DNA of 16,030 nucleotides from Coprinopsis marcescibilis. Lineage: Eukaryota; Basidiomycota; Agaricomycetes; Agaricales; Psathyrellaceae. Shown one piece after another: positions 9,749 to 16,030 of this stretch (the first letter of the stretch is position 1; the number at the start of each line of letters is the position of its first letter). The stretch is taken from assembly GCA_004369085.1 (NCBI GenBank), contig ML210429.1, forward strand, positions 1-16,030, written 5' to 3'. The notes under the pieces were generated by a model, which ran no database searches, was not told the origin of the DNA, and saw only the letters and a program-made list of their open reading frames with translations. Position numbers and translations under genes: made by a program.

Positions 9749-10011
9749 AGTTGTTCCGTGCGTGTAGTACTGAGCGCAAAACGTATCAAATACTAGAAGT
9801 AGATGTAGATTCCGAAAGTCTGGGAGTGGAGTCCTGCACAGAAAGTTTAGATTAAAGGCAAGGGAGCGAGAGTTTGAGTTGGACATTCAATGCAGTATAC
9901 GCACTGTAAGTACTTGGATCTGTTGCACCGCCGGGTCAATTTGAGCCTCGACGAACAATAAATGGTAACTGGTAACTGGTAACTGCTGGCTGTATGGCTA
10001 TACAGAACTAA
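9749..10011. promoter_or_regulatory. Upstream region of the Asn/Gly-tail gene
   Basis: About 260 bp lie between the start of the gene at 9748 and the stop of the tentative small gene at 10012, both on the minus strand. It presumably holds the promoter of the former and the 3' end of the latter. A three-copy 7-nt repeat sits at 9964-9984. I see no other signal. Confidence 0.35.
9964..9984. repeat. Three tandem copies of GGTAACT
   Basis: GGTAACT is repeated three times without interruption. It lies just beyond the stop codon of the tentative small minus-strand gene, probably in its 3' UTR. This looks like a simple short tandem repeat. Confidence 0.8.
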
Positions 10012-10403
10012 TTATGCTTCAAAACCCTGTGGGAACACCTGCCAATGGCTTTGGTGGCAATTTCTGTATGACGGCGGGAACCTGCTCAATTATCAATAAT
10101 CAGTATGTCAGTCAACCTTAGTCTGTGTCACGGTCCACGTACCTTTCAAGTTCCTGCAATGGGACGTCGCCTGGAAGAGGAACGCGAGGAAACCGCTCAA
10201 TAACCCTGAAGAACAGTGGGCCTGGCTGCTAATTGGCCTTGAAGAGATTGAAAAACAGGGAGAGAGAGAAAGACGGCACTGTGGGCATCATATATCTGTT
10301 CTTCAGACGATGCCGTCAGCGCCTGACAGACCATATACGAAACAAAGATATCCATATTTACAAGGTTCCTGGTTACCGTCGTACTTGGTGTCACATCGTA
10401 CAT
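10012..10403 (-). CDS. Tentative small spliced gene, about 70 residues, unknown
   Basis: The best part is the 3' end. An exon ending at 10143 reads PLFFRVIERFPRVPLPGD and then VPLQELE. It is followed by a 61-nt intron 10142-10082 (GTACGT donor, GAGCAG acceptor) and a last exon 10081-10012 reading FPPSYRNCHQSHWQVFPQGF to a TAA. Upstream exons 10228-10143, 10322-10275 and 10403-10395 can be joined in phase, starting MYDALTASSEEQIYDAHSA, for 70 residues in total. The upstream exons are less sure. The frame upstream of 10403 also encodes a hydrophobic stretch (IITVFLCTLFAIV) that might be a membrane anchor if another 5' exon exists. I recognise no family. A relic of a longer gene is also possible. 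Confidence 0.33.
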
Positions 10404-11623
10404 GCACACAATGGCGAACAGGGTACAGAGAAAGACTGTTATTATCGCAGAAACAGCTTATTATACACAACCATAGTTTTACAATAGGCATGCATAACTT
10501 TGTTTCTAGGTATACGACAAACGAGTCGGAATGATTTGAAAAAAAAAGGCAGGATTGAGGTTACCGAGGAAGCTTTGAAGTTTGAAGACGCAAGCGCCAA
10601 ACGTTCAATGCGCAGACGCAGGGAGAACGGCGAAAGAAAAGTACAGAAAGACCAGTCGAGATCTAAGCCGAAGGAGTGAATGAAAAAGCGCTGCTAGAAA
10701 AATGACTGGAAAAAAAATCTTGAAGGTCGTAAGTGTTTTGGTTGAACCAAAGCTCGAAGAGTCGAAGGGATGAGTGAGGGGTTTATGTATGGTACACGCT
10801 CGTCCAAAGCGAGTTAAAGACCGTGGCCTAAGTAAATGATGAGATGGAAGGAAGAGAAGAAAGAGTGTGAAAAGTCCCAATTAATATAATCGGGCAGGAT
10901 AGAGTTCCGAAAAAGAATGTGGAATGGGAATAAAGCATCCAAAAATGATACAAAGTCAATGGAAAGGAAAGAACGTGAGAGATTGGAATATATATCCGAA
11001 CCTTAATCCAAAAGCTGAACGTACAAGTACATACACCGGTTAAGTTTTTAAGGAATGTGAGGGACACAAGTCGTCAATGGAGAAAGAGAAAAGCGATGAG
11101 AATGAAAAAGGGGTCATAGAGGGAATGCAGATGAATATCCAATGAGTGTGTGGAATGGAAGACTGTCTGAAGACATCTGAAAGGAGGGTGTTAGCTGATG
11201 TAGCGAAGATACTAGACCAAGAATGGGATGTAGGATAGCTGAGTGTCACCGATGATGTGAGGTCTTCACCGGGAGTGACACAAGTGTTGAGGTGCGGTTA
11301 GGTAGGTGAAATCGGGGTGCTGTGATACGGAGTACGGAGGCCAATGGGTGAATTTCAAAGGCCTGCGGATTGGACGAGGTGTGACAGATGACGTTCTTCG
11401 AGTCTTGGTGATGTGATGAAAAGAGATGCAGAGGTTGTACACTTGAAGTTAATGTTGACGCGATTCTTGCATGTTGAGTATAATTACTTGATGAGTTGAA
11501 AAGATGAATGAAGCTATGAACAGGTTCGTAGATCGGAGACAGATGGTTAGAATGATTGCAGAAATGAATGTGGCGATGGTGTCGGGTGGTGAGCGTGCGG
11601 ATTCGCCACACTATTGTTTTCGC
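10404..11623. other. 1.2-kb non-coding stretch, pyrimidine-rich on the minus strand
   Basis: No convincing exon is visible. From about 10530 to 11620 the plus strand is strongly purine-rich, so short minus-strand frames are Ser/Phe/Leu/His-rich, as expected from C/T-rich non-coding DNA. Because the 597-residue gene ends at 11624 on the minus strand, much of this is probably its 3' UTR and downstream DNA. The part nearest 10404-10700 may be the promoter of the tentative small gene. Confidence 0.45.
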
Positions 11624-13537
11624 TCAGAGTAATTGGAAGGCGCTGCCCAAGCATGTGCGTCTTGCATCACCTTCGCCAAGGTCCATATCATCGCTCCCGG
11701 AAAGCATGCTACCGAACGAGATCCGCCTCGAAGGAACAAGGCGGCGGACCCTTCGCAGGGTCTTCACGCGCTGTGTTTCGGGGGGCGTCTGAACTGGAGA
11801 GCTGGGAACAACCGGAGACAGCACTATGGGACTCGACGGGGACAGGGGGGTGGAAGAAGGTGACCGCATTTTTGTCGGAGTTGCAATGGAGCCTCGAGGT
11901 TTCGCAGGGGAAAGAGGTGTCGCTGCCCTGGCGGGCGGAGCAAGGGCCTTCGGGATTTGGGGCAACTCGGGGCCAAAGATATTCGAGTTCCTGCGTGCCT
12001 TCATGGGGGCGCGTTTGACGGCGTTGGTGCTAACAGGGCTGTCCTTGGGGACAACCGAACTGTCAATCTTGTTTACCTTAGGTTTGGCGGGAGATGGCGG
12101 GGGGAGGGTCTTGACGTTTTCATCTTGAACAGGTGAAGTGGCAGCCCTCGGACGCGCCTTGACGTACTTCTTGTCCTTCTCTGGAACAGGAGGAGGTTTT
12201 GAAGATAAGGTGACAGCAGGCGAACCAGGTGCAGATGGAGTTGGAGAATTGACGGCCTGACTCTTCTGAACGCTCTTGGTCCTTGCCTTCTTGGCAAGCT
12301 GGGTGCGTGTCTTCTCCTCTTCATCCGAAGAAGGATAGGAGCCAGAATCCCTACGAACATGCTTTCCTGGGGAGGAAATGTGCTCCCGCCTCGCCTCCTG
12401 AGCCAAGACGCCATACGATGGGGCGCGCTTCAGACCGAGAGAAGAGGGGTACACTTTCGGAGGAACTCTGGGAGATCCTGCAGAGGTGGACTCTGATCGA
12501 CGGATACGCTGAACTCTGGGATCCATGGCGATACCGGAGCTACTCCCACTGCGCATAGATATTGAAGAAAGGCTGGAAATCGAGCGCCGGATGGCACGGG
12601 GTTCTGAGGTGAAGGACGATAGACTGTTGAGGGTGTCTGAGCTTTCGGTGGATGGACTGATCAAGGACGGGACGTGTGCCAAGGGTGGAGGAGATGTCGA
12701 CCTGCGGATTGTTCGACCAGGTCGATTGTAGGGATGGAACGTGGGATTCGGGAAGGTGCGGTCGGTTCGTTGGAGGCGTCGCGAGAGGCTATAACACAAA
12801 TATGAGCACTGTAGACACGACATAAGCGCTTGAATATTGGAACGCACCGAGCAATGTTGTCGTTGTCCTTGACATCCGTGCCAGCGGGGTCTAGAAAATC
12901 CATACTAGATTGCCTATAGATCGGTCGTTTAGCCCGAATGCTCATGGGCTGCGCAAGGCCACCATGCATATACGAGTCTGAAGAGCCGTCATCGATTTCG
13001 GGTTCTTCAGCAATACTATGGGTTCGCTGGTGAGCAAGATTTTCTTCTTTGGCCTTGGAACGAGCAAGCTCGATAAGTTTGACACGAGTTGAGCGGATAG
13101 AGTGAGGCCATTCGACAGGTCCTTTGGCCTGCGATACGCCACGAGCAATTTTGTCTAGTAGATTTGGAGGAGGAATGGGTCCGTTAAAAGGAGTGACTAG
13201 GTGCGCGGGGAGCGCGTCAAGTGTCTATTACCAGGGATAGAGAAATGAATATGCAACGTGTAAAGCATAAGGATGATAAGCTTACCCGTGTAAGAAGCAA
13301 AACTTGTTCTGGTTTCCATTCCCACTCAAGTTCGTCAGCATTCGAGCTATTCCAGCTATCCGTGCTCTTTCGCGAAGGATTGAAGAATATGGAGGGGCAT
13401 GTAGGAGACAAGCCGGTTGTAGGGGTGCGGGGTGCGGAGCCTGAGTGTGTAGACAATAGGGAGGATCGACGACGGGGAAGCGGCGGATGGGGAAGGACGA
13501 TGGCGAGCGGGGAGACGCCAGGTCGACGTGACTGCAT
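11624..13537 (-). CDS. Large disordered Ser/Pro-rich protein with N-terminal conserved-looking module
   Basis: Three exons, 13537-13286, 13224-12848 and 12788-11624, with introns of 61 and 59 nt (GTAAGC...TAATAG and GTGCGT...TTATAG), encode 597 residues. A Pro/Arg/Ser-rich start (MQSRRPGVSPLAIVLPHPP) leads to an ordered-looking block at about 68-145. This block reads ELEWEWKPEQVLLLTRTLDA, then PAHLVTPFNGPIPPPNLLDK, then GPVEWPHSIRSTRVKLIEL. It spans the first splice junction, which supports the model. The remainder is Ser/Pro/Arg/Lys-rich and probably disordered, with many Ser-Pro and Arg-x-x-Ser sites (RAIRRSISSLSS, RRISFGSMLSGS) that suit kinase regulation, and Lys/Arg clusters that could direct it to the nucleus. 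I do not recognise a named family. The C-terminal part resembles cytoskeletal or signalling scaffold proteins only in composition. It is not broken. Confidence 0.8.
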
Positions 13538-14002
13538 GAGGGGATAGTTTTATAGAATAAGAAATAGAAAGAGAGATGAAGGATAGGCGCTGGTCGTTAT
13601 GGGCAACGACGAGGAGATGGATTAAACGTGTCTGCACGACGAGCACCGACGACGACGACGAAGGTTGAACGCGGCGCAGGGAACTCGAAGTCGCAGAAAG
13701 GCAAAAACGACTGTCGCGAGCCAGCTGGGGCGTATGGGAAGTCCCTGGCGTACAAAGCTGCACAAATACCATCACAATTCATTCTCTTTTCAAACTCCGC
13801 GACCCTCGGCAACATCTCCCGAGATTTACAGGGAAAGCTCCTCGGCGTCCTTCTCACTCAATACAGTTCGTTACTGTGCCAATAGCTATCATAGTCCACT
13901 CAGAATGTCTACTCTGTCAGAAGATTTCACCGGTGTCCATCTGCCTGCCATTTGTTGCCGCAACGTGTTTTTGCATCGTGGCCAAGGAATATCCACCGAG
14001 CC
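13538..14002. promoter_or_regulatory. Upstream region of the 597-residue protein gene
   Basis: This stretch lies upstream of the start at 13537 on the minus strand and presumably contains its promoter and 5' UTR. A CGACGACGACG-type run at about 13648-13661 is simple sequence. Long plus-strand frames pass through it (from 13628, 13665 and 13876) but show no family-like pattern, so I do not call them genes. Confidence 0.35.
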
Positions 14003-14335
14003 TCATGCATGTCTCTTGTCCATATCTAATCTCCCTTGTCTTTGCCATAAATTCCATCCAGAACTTCCCCCTTTCCTTTGTCTTCGTAATCGCCATTCTA
14101 GTGAGTTTTCAGCGCTCCAATTCGCAGCCCATTCCTCTGCTTTCTCGCCAAAGTCACCCATGGAGGCAGGCAGGTGTGAGAATACCGGTGCCATCATTCG
14201 ACCGTGACGGCAGATGAATGTGTCTTCTCGAAAGTCGTGGTGATCCTGGGACGTAGGTTCCCCGAACATGAGGCCTTCACCAAGTGATATCCGCATCATA
14301 AAGCCCAGAAATTTCACATTAAAAAAGACTTCCAT
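14003..14335 (-). CDS. Uncertain ORF of 110 residues
   Basis: An unspliced frame runs from ATG 14335 to a TGA ending at 14003. The product includes GLMFGEPTSQDHHDFREDTF, ICRHGRMMAPVFSHLPAS, then EKAEEWAANWSAENSLEWRL, and ends basic (KGGSSGWNLWQRQGRLDMDK). The Trp/Glu/Arg-rich second half looks more like a protein than like random sequence. It begins 109 nt after the stop of IWS1 on the same strand and could be a separate small gene, an exon of a larger one, or chance within the IWS1 3' region. A GTATTC inside the frame (near 14185) could be a splice donor. Family not recognised. Confidence 0.33.
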   Translation of the reverse strand: MEVFFNVKFLGFMMRISLGEGLMFGEPTSQDHHDFREDTFICRHGRMMAPVFSHLPASMGDFGEKAEEWAANWSAENSLEWRLRRQRKGGSSGWNLWQRQGRLDMDKRHA

Positions 14336-14443
14336 CAAACAAGTCTGATTCTAAATGGAATAAAGTACAGAGGGTAAAGAACTCACATCGAAACAAAAAG
14401 GCCGCCAATCATAGAAAAAGGACTCGAAAGAGACACTGTCGCT

Positions 14444-15719
14444 TCAGGACTTGCCCGCCTTTCTGGTAAACTGTCTCAATCTTTCTGCGTTCCTCCTTCT
14501 GCGCGCAATGTCTTCATCCACGCTTGTGTTAATCCTGCTGAGACTGGCCGTCGCACTAGGGGCAACCGTGTAGTTGCCCAACTCTGGTTGAGGGATCATC
14601 ACCGCGTTCTTCCTGACCCGTCCCTTCTCGTTAACCTTCGCGCGCGCAAGGATCTGGTTTAGGCGTTCTCCGGTCCTCCCGTCAGCTTGATCTGAAGCTG
14701 CTGTAGGAATGATACGATCGCGATACGAAGCCGAAAGTTTGATGATAGGACGCGACCATACGGATACCAGTTCGTCGGCAATACGCGCGATGTCAGGAGT
14801 CACACGTTTGCACTTGGTATAGAACAGGACAATCCGTCCAAGACCTGATTCCTTAAGAACGGCAGAGTCAATGAATTCCATCTTCCTGATGGCACCAAAC
14901 AGTTCTCGTTGAATGGTGAGCGTCGGAAGTGATTTGTCTGGCAGCGGTTCTAGCCATCTTCGGACAGCATCCAGAAGATTGTTGTCAATCATGGACTGCG
15001 CCAAAGACTGTCTGTGAGAAAGGTTTAATAGTAAGTGCCTCGAGTACTATACCACCCTGATTCACACGTACTTTCGTAAGGTTTCCATTGCCTCTGAAAG
15101 AAGCTTAAGTTTGGCTGTTGCGGGCTGCTTATCGCTGTTGGCTTTGACGTCTTCTTCTGCTGCGTTGTTCATCGCTTCCCTCAGTCGGGCCACTTCAGCA
15201 TCCGCGAAAGCATCCAGAATCTCCTCGTCCTTTTTCTTGCCGCGTCTTCCAGACCTTTTAGATTTGGACATGGATTCAGCTGGGTAGACAGACTCGTTAG
15301 AGAAAAGGTGTGCTGTCCTGACACTGACACTGTCTACATACCTTCATCCCCCTGGTTATCAGCTCCTGCTGACGCCGGCTTCCTCTTTCGCTTCCTCAGT
15401 GCAGGTTGCTTTCCCTGCTCGTCTCCATCCTTTCGTGACGGCCGTTTCTTCTTTGGCTTCGCACCTGAAGGCCGCTCCTGAACATAATCATCCTCCGAGT
15501 CACCGCCTGAGGAATCTTGTTGGTACGAGTCCCTGGGCTTCGAAGGTCGGCGATTCTGTTGAGGTGGTGGCGCCTTGTGGGCGACTGGCGAGACAGTTCA
15601 GGTCTCGGACACAAGGATTGCATAAAGAAAGCACTCTCACCGTCATCCTCGTCAGAAGAAAGCTCTGACTCTGAGCCACCAAAGATCTCTCGCTGCAGTA
15701 CTTCGTTCCTGTCGTCCAT
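14444..15719 (-). CDS. IWS1: IWS1/SPN1 transcription elongation factor
   Basis: Exons 15719-15641, 15584-15342, 15279-15072 and 15011-14444, with introns of 56-62 nt, encode 365 residues. IWS1 (Spn1 in yeast) binds Spt6 and travels with RNA polymerase II, linking elongation, chromatin and mRNA processing in the nucleus. The N-terminus is acidic (EIFGGSESELSSDEDD). A charged Lys/Arg-rich linker follows, with KPKKKRPSRK and RKRKRKPAS, likely nuclear signals, and SKSKRSGRRGKKKDEEILDA. The TFIIS N-terminal-like helical domain spans about 190-266: LLDAVRRWLEPLPDKSLPTL, TIQRELFGAIRKMEFID, SGLGRIVLFYTKCKRVTPDI and ELVSVWSRPI, closely matching the family core. The C-terminus is basic (ARRRRNAERLRQFTRKAGKS), as is usual for IWS1. 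The ATG at 15719 is chosen because the acidic start follows at once; the frame also stays open upstream, but with an unrelated composition. The gene is intact. Confidence 0.93.
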
Positions 15720-16030
15720 GGTATTGCTGGGATGGAGTAAACGACAGAGCAATGCGGAAGGCCAACCAGTCACATACACCAGCGGCAGCAGCGACCAGGA
15801 CCACCAGAAAACATTCTCACGGGAGCCTGGACGGCCCGGCGCCCCGGGCTGCAAACATGAGCCGGCAAGACTCGGCGATCAAAGTAGGGACAAACACAGA
15901 TGCAAACATCTGCGGATTTATCCGAACGGATGGCGTAAGCCCAGATATTTATAGATAATATACCAAATCCGGTTGCATCCGTTCAAATCCGGATGGATCT
16001 GGATCTATCTGTCCAATTTTGGACAAGTAT
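15720..16030. promoter_or_regulatory. IWS1 upstream region grading into repetitive DNA
   Basis: The first 100-180 bp upstream of the IWS1 start should contain its promoter and 5' UTR. From about 15905 onward the DNA becomes repetitive and AT-rich. Plus-strand open frames across 15517-15958 are mostly the reverse of IWS1 exons and show no protein-like pattern. Confidence 0.4.
15905..16030. repeat. Degenerate ATCCG/CGGAT-rich repeat at window edge
   Basis: Short related words recur in both orientations: ATCCGAACGGAT (15920-15931), two copies of AAATCCGG, CATCCGTTC (inverted relative to the first), GGATGGATCTGGATCTATCTG and a palindrome-like TATTTATAGATAATATA. This differs clearly from the coding DNA to its left. 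It may be the terminal or internal part of a transposable element, or a satellite-like patch continuing past the window. No transposase or reverse transcriptase frame of such an element is visible here. Confidence 0.5.

Noticed and set aside
10605..11611. Several minus-strand ORFs (69-121 codons), Ser/Phe/Leu/His-rich
   Set aside because: Their residues follow from C/T-rich non-coding DNA; none has a domain pattern and they follow the stop of the 597-residue gene.
11614..12128. Plus-strand ORFs over the large disordered gene
   Set aside because: They are antisense shadows of the long minus-strand exon 12788-11624.
13665..14207. Plus-strand ORF of 180 codons
   Set aside because: Low-complexity start, His/Ser/Cys-rich remainder and no family pattern; it overlaps the opposite-strand 5' region and the ORF at 14003-14335.
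1..16030. Telomeric TTAGGG arrays, tRNA or rRNA genes, CRISPR arrays, bacterial operons
   Set aside because: I looked for each by eye and saw none; isolated TTAGGG-like words are single occurrences, and the gene structure is that of a fungal nuclear chromosome.

Overview
The window is nuclear DNA of a filamentous basidiomycete fungus, most likely an agaricomycete. Almost every gene is cut by many short GT...AG introns, mostly 48-63 nt, with CTRAY-like branch sites. Genes are closely packed on both strands, and the predicted proteins have a fungal look. There are no operons, CRISPR arrays or recognisable tRNA/rRNA genes. Open reading frames seen in isolation are only exons. I joined them by hand, and each main model closes to a whole number of codons without an internal stop.

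Layout. (1) 4678-27, minus: a complete telomerase reverse transcriptase (TERT), about 25 exons and 1125 residues, with TEN, RNA-binding, RT and C-terminal regions. (2) 4989-6378, plus: a 291-residue Ca3427-like periplasmic-binding-protein-fold protein, transcribed divergently from TERT across about 310 bp. (3) 7584-6549, minus: a 213-residue tetratricopeptide-repeat protein, convergent with gene 2. (4) 7890-8241, plus: a 90-residue probable membrane protein, divergent from gene 3. (5) 9748-8774, minus: a 244-residue Ser/Pro-rich protein with a basic N-terminus and an unusual Asn/Gly-rich tail. (6) 10403-10012, minus: a tentative 70-residue spliced gene. (7) 13537-11624, minus: a 597-residue largely disordered protein with a conserved-looking N-terminal module. 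(8) 14335-14003, minus: an uncertain 110-residue ORF. (9) 15719-14444, minus: IWS1/SPN1, a transcription elongation factor with a TFIIS N-terminal-like domain. The right edge (about 15905-16030) holds short degenerate repeats.

The genes do not form an obvious pathway. TERT maintains chromosome ends, IWS1 works with Spt6 and RNA polymerase II, and the rest are housekeeping-like or unknown. The most useful results are the reconstructed TERT, the unknown Asn/Gly-tailed protein and several very small exons (14-29 nt) that automated gene calling would probably miss. I saw no clear sign of a new multi-gene system. Splice sites are read by eye and not confirmed by transcripts.
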